Positions 52,198 to 61,635 of a stretch of DNA of 64,000 bases are shown here, piece after piece. Within the stretch, counting starts at the first letter, position 1; each line of letters starts with the position of its first letter. The stretch comes from Jiulongibacter sp024742395 (lineage in GTDB: Bacteria > Bacteroidota > Bacteroidia > Cytophagales > Spirosomataceae), in NCBI GenBank assembly GCA_965249455.1, contig OZ252236.1, positions 2,852,001 through 2,916,000 on the forward strand, in the 5' to 3' direction. Made by a program: the position numbers and the translations under genes. The notes beneath the pieces are model-generated. The model saw only the letters and a program-made list of their open reading frames with translations, did not search any database and had not been told where the DNA came from.

Positions 52198-53540
52198 TGC
52201 TGCACTATTTTAACATCATTGGTTTTAAGTCTTAGCTTAAGCCATTCTTCCATTTTTGCCAGCCTGCTTCTACTTATTGTGGTTTTGGTGTCTAAATATA
52301 CCATTGTTACCGTATCTACCTTGCCTTCTTTTGGATGAATTTTCATTGTGCTGAAAGCACTTGCCTGAACCTCCGGGTATTGCACTTCTAGTTCAGCACA
52401 TACATCTGCCTGAATCTGATCAAATATCTTTATGCTTCCCAGTTCTTTTTCAAGCAAGGCGATTTTCTCATCCTTATTCTTAATAAGCTCCTCATTTTTG
52501 CGGTAAAGATCCTCGATTATACCGGTTCTCATGGTTTCTGCATCAGGTACATCAAAATTCTGTTGATTTTGTCTGATTGTCAGTTTGGCATCTTTCAGAC
52601 CATAGTCTCCTAATTCATTGTTGAGTCTTGTTAGTTCATACGACTCTAAAGGAGAACCATACAAGAAGACTTCTATCGAATTGTCTTTTGGGGTAATAAC
52701 CTGCTCTATAACTCTGGTGTCGTTGTATTGGAATTCATTAGTAATGAAATCATTAGCATTTCTATTGAAAATACTTCTTTTTACAATATCATAGCCCATA
52801 TAAATACTAGGTACCATTGTAATAATAGCAACAGCGACAACTGAAGTTCTCATTTTTCTTTGCTGACTGGCGTCTACCCATTCCTTTGAAGGGATACGCA
52901 TGAATCTAATTATGATCATGCTGGATACGCTGATAAATACACTGTTTATAAAAAACAGGTAAAAGGCCCCGAAAAAATAAGAAAAATTTAAAGTAGCCAG
53001 GCCGTAACCTGCTGTACAGAGGGGTGGCATTAATGCAGTAGCGATAGCTACTCCAGGAATTGCATTACTCTTCTCCTTTCTGGTAACTGCTACTATTCCG
53101 GCTAAGCCACCAAAGAATGCTATAAATACGTCCCATATTGTGGGTGTGGTTCTGGCTAATAATTCAGATTGAGCATCGCTTAATGGTGTCAAAGCAAAAT
53201 AAACGGCAGAGGATAAAACTGAAATTAATACGGCCACCATCAGACTTTTAAATGACTTCTTAATAAGGATAAAGTCATAGATGCCTACTCCCAGTCCAAT
53301 ACCCATGATAGGCCCCATCAAAGGAGAAATAAGCATGGCTCCAATTACCACTGCCGTAGAATTTACATTTAAGCCAACTGAAGCTACCAGAATGGCAAAA
53401 ATCAGGATCCAGAGATTAGTTCCTCGAAAATCTACACCTTTTTCAATGTTCTCTATGATTTCATTGTAAGAGGCCCTGTCAGATTCAAGATCTAAAAACC
53501 TATGGAGAATACCTTTTATCTCTTTCCAGATTTGTTTCAT
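52194..53540 (-). CDS. DUF389 (TIGR00341-type) membrane protein
   Basis: The 448-residue protein has at least six hydrophobic spans with the family's LNVNSTAVVIGAMLISPLMGPIMGIGLG and a second IPGVAIATALMPPLCTAGYGLA, then a soluble C-terminal half with a coiled-coil stretch (NEELIKNKDEKIALLEKELG). Its function is unknown. It overlaps the MscS gene by four bases (ATGA), so the two products are probably made together; a role in osmotic or ion balance is inference. Confidence 0.9.
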   Translation of the reverse strand: MKQIWKEIKGILHRFLDLESDRASYNEIIENIEKGVDFRGTNLWILIFAILVASVGLNVNSTAVVIGAMLISPLMGPIMGIGLGVGIYDFILIKKSFKSLMVAVLISVLSSAVYFALTPLSDAQSELLARTTPTIWDVFIAFFGGLAGIVAVTRKEKSNAIPGVAIATALMPPLCTAGYGLATLNFSYFFGAFYLFFINSVFISVSSMIIIRFMRIPSKEWVDASQQRKMRTSVVAVAIITMVPSIYMGYDIVKRSIFNRNANDFITNEFQYNDTRVIEQVITPKDNSIEVFLYGSPLESYELTRLNNELGDYGLKDAKLTIRQNQQNFDVPDAETMRTGIIEDLYRKNEELIKNKDEKIALLEKELGSIKIFDQIQADVCAELEVQYPEVQASAFSTMKIHPKEGKVDTVTMVYLDTKTTISRSRLAKMEEWLKLRLKTNDVKIVQQ

Positions 53541-53548
53541 TATTCATT

Positions 53549-53581
53549 AAAAAAGCTCCATAGAAAACATTTCTATGGAGC
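53549..53581 (-). terminator. Terminator after sucC
   Basis: GCTCCATAGAA at 53555-53565 and TTCTATGGAGC at 53571-53581 pair perfectly over 11 bp; on the minus strand six T follow. It closes the sucC transcript before the DUF389 gene. Confidence 0.9.
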
Positions 53582-53607
53582 CGAAAGATAAGAGTCTTTT
53601 TTTATTT

Positions 53608-54819
53608 TTATTTCAAAACGCTTTGGATCAATTCCGCCGCATCTTTCAATTTAACCGCTGAGAATACTTTTAAACCAGATTCATTAATGATTTTGGCTCC
53701 TTCTTCAGCATTTGTACCTTGCAAACGAACGACAATTGGAACAGGTATTTCACCGATTGATTTATAGGCCTCAACAATTCCATTCGCTACTCTGTCGCAT
53801 CTTACGATACCACCAAAGATGTTAACGAAAATGGCCTTAACGTTTGGATCTTTAAGGATAATTCTAAACCCAGCTTCTACTGTTTGTGCATTGGCTCCAC
53901 CTCCTACATCCAGGAAATTAGCCGGCTCTCCACCATAAAGCTTGATAATATCCATAGTTGCCATTGCTAAACCAGCTCCATTAACCATGCAACCCACGTT
54001 ACCGTCAAGTTTTACATAGTTAAGATCACTTTCTGAAGCTTCTACTTCCATTGGATCTTCCTCAGCTTTATCTCTAAGTTCTGCAATCTCCTTTTGACGA
54101 TACAAAGCGTTGTCATCAATATTCACTTTGGCATCAACAGCCAGGATTTTATCATCTGAAGTCTTTAATACAGGATTAATCTCAAACATAGAAGAGTCTG
54201 TGCCTTCATAAGCGGCATAAAGTGCGAAGATAAACTTCACCATTTCCTTATTTGCCAAACCGGTCAATCCTAATTTGTTTGCTACTTTTCTTGCCTGAAA
54301 AGCTTGAAGACCTACAGCAGGATCAATCCACTCCTTTATAATAAGTTCAGGGGTGTTTTCTGCTACTTCTTCAATGTCCATCCCACCTTCTGTAGAAGCC
54401 ATGATTACATTACAAGCTTTCGCTCTGTCTAAAAGGATAGACATATAAAATTCTTTTGGTTCGCTATCGCCAGGGTAATAAGCATCCTCGGCAATCAAAA
54501 CCTTATTTACGACTTTTCCTTCAGGTCCGGTCTGATGTGTAACCAAGGTGTTATGTAGAAGATTTGTCGCAATTTCTTTAACTGCTTCAGGTGACTTTGC
54601 CAACTGTACTCCTCTTTGTTCTGATCCTACAATCTGACCTTTACCTCTTCCACCTGCGTGAATTTGAGATTTAACTACTGCAAATTTAGAGTCTGTCATT
54701 TTTGCGATCTCTTTGTATGCAGATACTGCCTTATCAGGCGATTCTGCCACTATTCCACGCTGGATTCTTACTCCATATTTAGCTAAAATTTCCTTACCTT
54801 GGTATTCGTGAATGTTCAT
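53608..54819 (-). CDS. sucC: Succinyl-CoA synthetase (ADP-forming), beta subunit
   Basis: The 403-residue subunit opens with MNIHEYQGKEILAKYGV, has the ATP-grasp domain (KSQIHAGGRGKG, LIAEDAYYPGD, FEINPVL, DAKVNIDDNAL) and the C-terminal CoA-ligase domain (GAGLAMATMDIIKLYGGEPANFLDVGGGA, VNIFGGIVRCDRVANGI). It makes succinate and ATP in the TCA cycle together with SucD, which is not in this window. Monocistronic here, ended by a strong hairpin. Confidence 0.97.
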   Translation of the reverse strand: MNIHEYQGKEILAKYGVRIQRGIVAESPDKAVSAYKEIAKMTDSKFAVVKSQIHAGGRGKGQIVGSEQRGVQLAKSPEAVKEIATNLLHNTLVTHQTGPEGKVVNKVLIAEDAYYPGDSEPKEFYMSILLDRAKACNVIMASTEGGMDIEEVAENTPELIIKEWIDPAVGLQAFQARKVANKLGLTGLANKEMVKFIFALYAAYEGTDSSMFEINPVLKTSDDKILAVDAKVNIDDNALYRQKEIAELRDKAEEDPMEVEASESDLNYVKLDGNVGCMVNGAGLAMATMDIIKLYGGEPANFLDVGGGANAQTVEAGFRIILKDPNVKAIFVNIFGGIVRCDRVANGIVEAYKSIGEIPVPIVVRLQGTNAEEGAKIINESGLKVFSAVKLKDAAELIQSVLK

Positions 54820-54940
54820 TGCTTAATTGTATAAAAATTGAACTTTTCTAATTCGCAGCAAATTAGGTAATTAATTTTTTGCTTCATAAAAATAAGTAGT
54901 CAAAAACTAATATTATTGCGGCTGTAACCAAAACACTCTC

Positions 54941-55597
54941 ATGCTAAAAGCTATAGGAATCCGGAAGAAATATGGAGATTTAGAAGTACTGAAAGGGATT
55001 GACCTCGAAATAGCCGACGGAGAAATTGTGGCCATTGTAGGGCCTTCAGGGGCAGGAAAAACTACCTTATTGCAAATTTTAGGTACTTTAGATAAATCAG
55101 ACTCTGGAAAGATAGTATTGGATAATACAGAGGTAAGTTCATTGTCTGATAAGCAAATGGTTAAACTACGGAACAAGGAATTAGGCTTTGTTTTTCAGTT
55201 TCATAATCTTATGGCTGAGCTTACGGCTATTGAAAATGTATGCTTGCCGGGCTGGATAGGTAAGAGAAATGAAAAGGAAGTAAAACTAAGAGCGGCTGAA
55301 CTTCTCAAGACCCTGGGTCTTGAGAATAGAGAAAATCATTTACCCTCCGAGCTTTCGGGTGGTGAGCAGCAAAGAGTTGCCGTGGCAAGAGCACTAATTA
55401 ATGAGCCGAAAATTATATTTGCCGATGAGCCCACAGGCAACTTAGACACAAATAATGCTGATGATTTGCATCAATTATTTTTTGATATTAGAGAGAGGTT
55501 TAACTGTGCATTTGTCATTGTAACCCATAACAAAGAACTGGCTGCTCAGGCAGATAGAACAATAACTTTGAAAGACGGAGAAATAGATAAAGTTTAA
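54941..55597 (+). CDS. LolD-like ABC transporter ATPase
   Basis: The 218-residue protein shows Walker A (GPSGAGKTTLL), Q-loop region (FVFQFHNLMAELTAIENV), signature LSGGEQQRVAVARAL, Walker B (IIFADEPTGNLD) and switch His (VTHNKEL). It fits the MacB/LolD group acting on lipoproteins or small peptides. No permease is adjacent; the membrane subunit must be elsewhere. Four bases separate its stop from the next gene. Divergent from sucC with 121 bases between. Confidence 0.92.
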   Translation: MLKAIGIRKKYGDLEVLKGIDLEIADGEIVAIVGPSGAGKTTLLQILGTLDKSDSGKIVLDNTEVSSLSDKQMVKLRNKELGFVFQFHNLMAELTAIENVCLPGWIGKRNEKEVKLRAAELLKTLGLENRENHLPSELSGGEQQRVAVARALINEPKIIFADEPTGNLDTNNADDLHQLFFDIRERFNCAFVIVTHNKELAAQADRTITLKDGEIDKV

Positions 55598-55601
55598 AAA
55601 A

Positions 55602-56369
55602 TTGGAAAGTAAAAAGCAGAAGCTATATATCATACTTTGTGGTATTTTTCTTACTAATGCCATTACCGCTGAAATCATCGGGGCTAAAATTTTTAGCTTG
55701 AATGAAACTCTTGGAATTAATATTCAAAGTTTCTCTTTTCTGGGCATGGATATGGGCTTTGCTCTTTCGGCAGGTACATTAAACTGGCCGGTGGTTTTTA
55801 TTATATCAGATGTAATCAATGAGTATTTTGGAAAAAAGGGGGTAAAATTCATTTCATACCTTACTGCGGCTTTAATTACCTTCAGCTTTTTAGTTATTTA
55901 CTTAGCGGTTTATGTCAAACCAGCAGCATTTTGGTTAGATGTCAACTCAACTGATAGCTTCGGGAATGCTATCAATATAAATGAAGGTTTCAAATTGATT
56001 TTCAGACAAGGAATGGGAATAATCATAGGAAGCCTTTCTGCCTTTTTAATTGGACAAATATTAGATGCCTTTGTTTTTCATAAATTGAGAAGATTTACCA
56101 ACAATAGACTCATCTGGCTCAGAGCTACCGGCTCAACAGTTGTTTCTCAATTGATTGACTCCTTCGTAGTAATTTTTATTGCCTTCTACGTTTTTGGCAA
56201 CTGGTCATTGGGGCAGGTTACACAAGTAGGAACAAACAACTATTTATATAAATTTATAGTAGCTATTGCCCTTACACCATTGGTTTATTTGGCCCATTTT
56301 TTAATAGATAAATGGTTGGGTAAGGAAAAATCAGATGAATTAATTCAAGAAGCCACTTCTGCTGATTAA
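55602..56369 (+). CDS. Queuosine precursor transporter (YhhQ family)
   Basis: The 255-residue membrane protein has six or so spans and the family segments NAITAEIIGAKIF, LNWPVVFIISDVINEYFGKKG, GSTVVSQLIDSFVVIFIAFY and YKFIVAIALTPLVYLAHFLID. It imports the queuine precursor used in tRNA wobble modification. The start is TTG 55602; no ATG is available before the first span. It is convergent with the Cys-rich peptide gene with a four-base overlap. Confidence 0.9.
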   Translation: MESKKQKLYIILCGIFLTNAITAEIIGAKIFSLNETLGINIQSFSFLGMDMGFALSAGTLNWPVVFIISDVINEYFGKKGVKFISYLTAALITFSFLVIYLAVYVKPAAFWLDVNSTDSFGNAININEGFKLIFRQGMGIIIGSLSAFLIGQILDAFVFHKLRRFTNNRLIWLRATGSTVVSQLIDSFVVIFIAFYVFGNWSLGQVTQVGTNNYLYKFIVAIALTPLVYLAHFLIDKWLGKEKSDELIQEATSAD

Positions 56370-56548
56370 TTCGGATGACTGATTGCTTCAAAGTTTTTAA
56401 CGCTACCGCATGAACCTGCAGAGCAAGAAGCACATGCACCGCTGGCATCCCCGTTTTTCTTAAAGAAAACCGAGAAAACTTTCTTTAATACATAGCCAAG
56501 AGCTCCTCCGAACAGAGCTAAAATGATTATATTCTCTAAAATGACCAT
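56366..56548 (-). CDS. Small Cys-rich membrane protein (FeoB-associated type)
   Basis: The 60-residue product has one N-terminal span (ENIIILALFGGALGYVLKKVF) followed by GACASCSAGSCGS with three cysteines and a basic linker. That layout matches the FeoB-associated Cys-rich membrane proteins, but no feoA or feoB lies nearby. It overlaps the YfiT-type gene by 13 bases and the transporter stop by three. Role unknown; metal handling is possible. Confidence 0.7.
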   Translation of the reverse strand: MVILENIIILALFGGALGYVLKKVFSVFFKKNGDASGACASCSAGSCGSVKNFEAISHPN

Positions 56549-57060
56549 TCTCCTTTTGATATTTTAATGTGTGCTAAATGATGTTCACCATGCCAGGCGT
56601 ATAAAGCCATTACAGACTTCAAAGGCCAGATTTTTTTAGATTCTGGATGAAAGTAACCTTTGTTTAGTTCTACTTCATTTAAATTTTCCAATAAAGCCAC
56701 TACTTTGGCATGTATGGCTTTCAACATAGAAACAGAAACTCCAATGGGAAGTGTATAATCTGATAAAGTCGCCCATCTATCTTCAAAATATGCTTTGATA
56801 GGAGGAGTTTCTTCTGTCAGTGTCCATTTTAAACGAACCAACATGTTCATATGGCTGTCTGCGATATGATGTATTACTTGCTGAGCAGTCCAGCCGCCTT
56901 CACGATAAGGAGTGTTAAGCTCTTCTTCTGTAATATCAGAAACTAAATGCTCTAACTTTTCAGGAAAATTGCCCAGTACTTCTAAGAATGAAGCGATTTC
57001 TTCTGCCGAGTAAGCCCCTTTGTCTGTAAAATCACCAATCGGATATTTTCTGTTTTCCAT
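56536..57060 (-). CDS. YfiT-type DinB-fold transferase (putative bacillithiol S-transferase)
   Basis: The 174-residue protein has the DinB-like four-helix fold, with the metal histidines in QVIHHIADSHMN and AWHGEHHLAHI. YREGGWTAQQVIHHIADSHMN and ALYAWHGEHH are close to the YfiT group, which transfers thiols such as bacillithiol onto electrophiles. Whether this organism makes bacillithiol is not shown here. It lies three bases from the inositol monophosphatase gene. Confidence 0.88.
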   Translation of the reverse strand: MENRKYPIGDFTDKGAYSAEEIASFLEVLGNFPEKLEHLVSDITEEELNTPYREGGWTAQQVIHHIADSHMNMLVRLKWTLTEETPPIKAYFEDRWATLSDYTLPIGVSVSMLKAIHAKVVALLENLNEVELNKGYFHPESKKIWPLKSVMALYAWHGEHHLAHIKISKGEWSF

Positions 57061-57063
57061 AAA

Positions 57064-57867
57064 TCACTTAAACCAAAAACGTTTTATTTCTTCCAATAGT
57101 TCTTCATGAACTTTACTTCCTACTACCACGTCTCCTCCGAAAAGGTAATTATCTTCACCTTTAAAGTCTGTTACGATTCCACCAGCTTCTTTGACCAACA
57201 AGACACCGGCGGCCATATCCCATGAATTCAAATTGTATTCATAAAAACCATCAAAATGCCCTTTTGCCACGTAGGCTAAATCTATAGCTGCAGATCCAAA
57301 CCTACGTAAACCATGTGTTTTTTGCATGAGAGATTCCAGAATTTGAAGATACTTTGATATTTCTTCAAATTTATAATAAGGGAAACCGGTGGCCAGTAAA
57401 CTTTCACCTAACACTTTTGACTTTGAAACATGAATAGGGGAGTTATTGCAATATGCCCCTTCACCAAGAATGGCATGATACATTTCATTGGCCGGGACAT
57501 GGTAAATTACTCCCAGAAGTATTTCTTTTCCCTTAGCCAAGGCAAGGCTTACTGAATAATTTGGTACCGCATGAATGTAGTTTGCTGTGCCATCCAGTGG
57601 ATCAATTATCCAATTTAGCCCCTCAATATCTGAGGTCTCTGCTGTTCCTTCTTCTGTGATAAAACCAGCTTCCGGAAGGATTTGACTTAGTTTTGTGACA
57701 ATTAGCTTTTCAGCCTCTTTGTCCACATAGGACACCACATTGTTGACGTCTTTATATTCAATTGATTCTGAAGAAAACTTAATAGCTTCTTTTGCAATGA
57801 AATCACCCGCAATACGAGCAACATCTTTTACTCTTTCACTGATTTCAATTAGCTTTTTCGCTTCCAT
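57064..57867 (-). CDS. Inositol monophosphatase family protein
   Basis: The 267-residue protein has the metal-binding blocks FITEEGTAE, WIIDPLDGTANYIH and NSWDMAAGVLLVKEAGG of the inositol monophosphatase family. It could hydrolyse inositol phosphate or a related sugar phosphate. It overlaps the DUF4105 gene by 19 bases. Confidence 0.93.
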   Translation of the reverse strand: MEAKKLIEISERVKDVARIAGDFIAKEAIKFSSESIEYKDVNNVVSYVDKEAEKLIVTKLSQILPEAGFITEEGTAETSDIEGLNWIIDPLDGTANYIHAVPNYSVSLALAKGKEILLGVIYHVPANEMYHAILGEGAYCNNSPIHVSKSKVLGESLLATGFPYYKFEEISKYLQILESLMQKTHGLRRFGSAAIDLAYVAKGHFDGFYEYNLNSWDMAAGVLLVKEAGGIVTDFKGEDNYLFGGDVVVGSKVHEELLEEIKRFWFK

Positions 57868-59015
57868 ATTAAATAGGATCTCATTAGAACAATTCCAACA
57901 ATTGGAATTAATGCAGTATTAAAGGTTTGTGGTAAAAATTTAAATCCAATCAAAAGAAAAGCAGCCAGTATCATTTGAACAAAAAAAAGTCGCTTTAAAA
58001 ACGGCTGGCTTTCTTGTCTTTTTAGGAAAAGAGCCATTGGGAATAAAATAGGTATGGCCCATAGAATATTCAAATTCCATGAAGTAACACCATGATCTGT
58101 GAAGAACCAAAGCAAGAAAAATAGGATACCACAGATACCTGTAATAGTGAACAGAATTTTATCAATAAGTATAAACCATTTCCCTTTCTGACTTTCCATA
58201 TAACTCATATACAAAAGCCCCAGAAATAGAATAGAAAATAAAGTGAAAGGCTTAACCGGTAATGATTCGGGCAATTTACTAGTAGAATTCAAATCATACT
58301 TCCGAGAGACTAGTGGTCGCCAACGGCCATCTTTATACACTTGGGCAGAGTCAAAAGCATGCATCAAATTGTCTGGTATATACATGGCTCTGTAACTGTT
58401 TGTAACCTCATCTGAAGGAATTCCAATGAGCAGATCCATACCAAATTCTGACCAATCATTTTTGCTCTTTTGACTGTAAATCTTGATCCAATCTCTAAAG
58501 GTGGAATCAGCATTTAGTGTGGTGCTGAATTTTAAACTGTCACCTACAACTTCTTCCAGTACATCACGTACTCTGGTAGAGCAATTGTCATAGAAGAACA
58601 GATAACGATATTCTCTGTTTTCAGGTTGGTAATTATTCATCAGAAAATCGAACATTTTCTGGCGTTGTTCAAGACTTAAATTAAGTACTTGCTGAGTTAC
58701 TATGCGATCCTCTTTTATCCAGTAAGGTGTCTCCTGTCTAAAATTGTAGGCTCCAATTTCATAAGGTAGAGTTCCTCGTAAGAATTTGAAATAAAAATTC
58801 TCCTTTCTAAAATCGAAGACACCGTAATTAAAATTTACATCGATATCTAGTCTGGGATCCATGACCCGGATGGCTGTATGGCCTGCGAATGACCACAATT
58901 CAGAACCTGGCGATATGGTTAATAATGAAATCTGACTTTCTTCTGAAAGCTTTTGTGCCGATACAGAAGAAAATATAGAAACTAAGAGTAGGAGGGTTGT
59001 GATAGCTCTTTTCAT
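57849..59015 (-). CDS. DUF4105 (Lnb N-terminal periplasmic domain) membrane protein
   Basis: Start chosen at ATG 59015, the first codon before a signal peptide (KRAITTLLLLVSIFSSVSAQ). The 388-residue chain has the DUF4105 periplasmic domain (LLTISPGSELWSFAGHTAIRV, FYDNCSTRVRDVLEEV with the conserved Cys and Asp) and then four membrane spans (FTLFSILFLGLLYMSY, LFTITGICGILFFLLWFF, ILWAIPILFPMALFL, LFFVQMILAAFLLIGF). A longer in-frame start at 59066 overlaps the clpC terminator and is less likely. DUF4105 resembles the N-terminal domain of some apolipoprotein acyltransferases; function unknown. Confidence 0.88.
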   Translation of the reverse strand: MKRAITTLLLLVSIFSSVSAQKLSEESQISLLTISPGSELWSFAGHTAIRVMDPRLDIDVNFNYGVFDFRKENFYFKFLRGTLPYEIGAYNFRQETPYWIKEDRIVTQQVLNLSLEQRQKMFDFLMNNYQPENREYRYLFFYDNCSTRVRDVLEEVVGDSLKFSTTLNADSTFRDWIKIYSQKSKNDWSEFGMDLLIGIPSDEVTNSYRAMYIPDNLMHAFDSAQVYKDGRWRPLVSRKYDLNSTSKLPESLPVKPFTLFSILFLGLLYMSYMESQKGKWFILIDKILFTITGICGILFFLLWFFTDHGVTSWNLNILWAIPILFPMALFLKRQESQPFLKRLFFVQMILAAFLLIGFKFLPQTFNTALIPIVGIVLMRSYLIWKRKS

Positions 59016-59030
59016 GCAGGACGCAATATA

Positions 59031-59064
59031 AAAGAAAGAAGCACGGCTTTTAAAACCGTGCTTC
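59031..59064 (-). terminator. Terminator after clpC
   Basis: GAAGCACGG at 59038-59046 pairs perfectly with CCGTGCTTC at 59056-59064; the minus strand then reads TTTCTTTTA. It ends the clpC transcript and lies just upstream of the DUF4105 start. Confidence 0.85.
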
Positions 59065-59068
59065 AAAT

Positions 59069-61594
59069 TTATTGTTCCAGAGCTTCTACTTTCTCTTTTT
59101 TGGTAAAGTAGAGTTCTTCTGCTTTGTCTTTATAATCTGCGACTATTATGTCGCCTTCTTTTACATCACCTTTCAGAATTTCTTCTGCCAAAGGATCTTC
59201 GACATATTTCTGGATTGCTCTATTAAGCGGTCTGGCACCGTACTGCTGATCATAACCTTTCTCAGCAATAAAGTCTTTTGCCTTTTCGGTGACTTCGATT
59301 TCGTAACCCAATCCATTGATTCTTACGAAGAGCTTTTTCAGCATCAAATCAATTATGCTATGAATAGACTCCCTTCCAAGTGAATCAAATATAATTACAT
59401 CATCTAGTCTGTTCAAGAATTCTGGGGAGAATGTCTTGCGTAAAGCACTTTGTATCGTACTCTTTACTGTTTCATCCTGATTATCAATTCTTGATTTTGT
59501 AGCAAATCCAATTCCAGCACCAAAATCTTTCAAATCACGCACACCTATATTAGATGTCATGATAATAATAGTGTTCCTGAAATCTACTTTCCTTCCCAAG
59601 CTGTCAGTTAACTGACCATCGTCAAGAACCTGAAGTAGAATGTTGAAAACATCTGGGTGAGCTTTTTCAATTTCATCAAGAAGTATTACCGAATATGGTT
59701 TTCTTCTTACTTTCTCTGTCAGCTGACCACCTTCTTCATATCCTACGTATCCCGGAGGGGCTCCCACAAGTCTGGAAATACTGAATTTTTCCATGTATTC
59801 ACTCATATCTATTCTGATAAGAGCTTCCTCTTTATCAAAAAGATAATCGGTGAGTGCTTTTGCCAGCTCTGTTTTTCCTACACCTGTTGGGCCAAGGAAA
59901 ATAAATGAACCGATTGGCTTCTTCGGATCTTTCAAACCAACTCGGGTTCTCTGAATAGCCTTTACGAGTTTCTGTACGGCTTTGTCCTGACCTACAATTC
60001 TGCCTTTTAGACTGTCACCCATTTTGAGGATTCTTTCTCCTTCGTCCATGTTGACTTTATTGATAGGTATTCCGGTTATTTGAGCAATAACTTCACCAAT
60101 ATCCTCTTCGCTAACTAAATGACGCTTCGACTTGGTTTCTTCCTCCCAGGCTTCTTTAACCCTATCCAATTGATCTATCAGCTTTTTCTCTTTATCTCTT
60201 AACTGAGCAGCTTCTTCATAACGCTGACTCTTTACAACAGCGTTTTTCTCCACTTTAATATCTTCTATGGCAGCCTCAAGTTCCAAGATTTCCTGAGGAA
60301 CATGGATATTATTGATATGTACTCTGGCACCAACTTCGTCTATGATGTCAATAGCCTTATCAGGCAGGAATCTGTCAGAAATGTATCTGTCAGAATATTG
60401 TACAGCAGAAAGTATGGCTTCATCAGAATAAGTTACATTGTGGTGATCTTCATACTTATCTTTAATATTATGCAAGATCTCAACGGTTTCATCAACTGAA
60501 GTAGGTTCTATCATTACCATCTGAAATCTTCGAGCTAAAGCTCCGTCTTTCTCGATGTATTGACGGTATTCATCTAGTGTAGTGGCCCCGATGCATTGAA
60601 TTTCCCCACGAGCCAAGGCAGGTTTGAACATATTAGAGGCGTCTAACGATCCGCTTGCTCCACCTGCACCAACTATGGTGTGGATCTCATCTATAAAAAG
60701 AATAACGTTTGGAGATTTTTCCAATTCGCCCATAACGGCCTTCATCCTTTCTTCAAACTGTCCCCTGTATTTTGTGCCGGCGACTAAAGATGCCAGATCA
60801 AGTGTGACCACACGTTTACCGTAAAGCACTCTGGAAACCTTTTTCTCGGTAATTCTAAGAGCCAAACCTTCAGCAATGGCCGTTTTTCCCACTCCTGGCT
60901 CACCAATTAGAATTGGGTTATTCTTTTTTCTTCTGGATAGAATCTGAGCTACTCGCTCAATTTCCTTCTCTCTTCCAATGATCTGATCCAGTTTACCTGC
61001 ATCAGCCAGTTTAGTTAGATCTCTTCCGAAATTGTCCAGAATAGGAGTTTTAGATTTTTCTGCTCCTTTAGGTTCTCTTGAAGAACCACTTGAACTTGCA
61101 AAAGATCTCTCTTCATCATCATCTGTATCAGGGCTTTCCATTCTTGGACTTTCTCCTGTCAACTGATATTCTAACATTTCTTTAATCAATTCGTAATTGA
61201 CTTTGAATCTGTTAAGAATCTGACAGCCCAGATTATCGCCATCTCGAAGAATAGCTAACAATAAATGTTCTGTTCCTATAACTTCGGCTTTGAAAATTTT
61301 AGCTTCAAGATGTGTGATCTTCAATACTTTCTCTGACTGTCTTGTCAAAGGAATATTGGCTAAATTTTTAATGTTATTAGTGGCAGTTCCTCTGGTGGCA
61401 GATTCTATGCTTTGTTTGAGATCAGGAATTCTGATTCCTGTTTTACGGATAAGCTCTAAACCCATACCATCTCCTTCTCTGATCATACCCAAAATAAGGT
61501 GCTCTGTGCCTATGTAGTCATGACCCAAACGCAAAGCCTCTTCTCTGGCCAGAGATATTACCTCTTTTACTCTTTGTGAAAATTTTGGTTCCAT
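59069..61594 (-). CDS. clpC: ClpC family AAA+ unfoldase
   Basis: The 841-residue protein has the Clp N-domain repeats (KFSQRVKEVISLAREEALRLGHDYIGTEHLILGM), a first AAA+ domain with GEPGVGKTAIAEG and FIDEIHTIVGAGGASG, a UVR/middle region (VKSQRYEEAAQLRDKEKKLIDQ), and a second AAA+ domain with GPTGVGKTELAKAL and a VGAPPGYVGYEEGGQLTE pore loop. It unfolds proteins for ClpP in stress and quality control. It is single in its transcript, with its own -7 element upstream. Confidence 0.97.
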   Translation of the reverse strand: MEPKFSQRVKEVISLAREEALRLGHDYIGTEHLILGMIREGDGMGLELIRKTGIRIPDLKQSIESATRGTATNNIKNLANIPLTRQSEKVLKITHLEAKIFKAEVIGTEHLLLAILRDGDNLGCQILNRFKVNYELIKEMLEYQLTGESPRMESPDTDDDEERSFASSSGSSREPKGAEKSKTPILDNFGRDLTKLADAGKLDQIIGREKEIERVAQILSRRKKNNPILIGEPGVGKTAIAEGLALRITEKKVSRVLYGKRVVTLDLASLVAGTKYRGQFEERMKAVMGELEKSPNVILFIDEIHTIVGAGGASGSLDASNMFKPALARGEIQCIGATTLDEYRQYIEKDGALARRFQMVMIEPTSVDETVEILHNIKDKYEDHHNVTYSDEAILSAVQYSDRYISDRFLPDKAIDIIDEVGARVHINNIHVPQEILELEAAIEDIKVEKNAVVKSQRYEEAAQLRDKEKKLIDQLDRVKEAWEEETKSKRHLVSEEDIGEVIAQITGIPINKVNMDEGERILKMGDSLKGRIVGQDKAVQKLVKAIQRTRVGLKDPKKPIGSFIFLGPTGVGKTELAKALTDYLFDKEEALIRIDMSEYMEKFSISRLVGAPPGYVGYEEGGQLTEKVRRKPYSVILLDEIEKAHPDVFNILLQVLDDGQLTDSLGRKVDFRNTIIIMTSNIGVRDLKDFGAGIGFATKSRIDNQDETVKSTIQSALRKTFSPEFLNRLDDVIIFDSLGRESIHSIIDLMLKKLFVRINGLGYEIEVTEKAKDFIAEKGYDQQYGARPLNRAIQKYVEDPLAEEILKGDVKEGDIIVADYKDKAEELYFTKKEKVEALEQ

Positions 61595-61616
61595 TAAATG
61601 CTTTTTCCTTTAATTT

Positions 61617-61624
61617 CAAATATA
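61617..61624 (-). promoter_or_regulatory. -7 element of clpC
   Basis: The minus strand reads TATATTTG, an exact TAnnTTTG match, 22 bases before the clpC ATG. It lies in the 41-base gap behind wbqC. No -33 TTTG at the usual distance. Confidence 0.4.
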
Positions 61625-61635
61625 ACGAAAAACAG

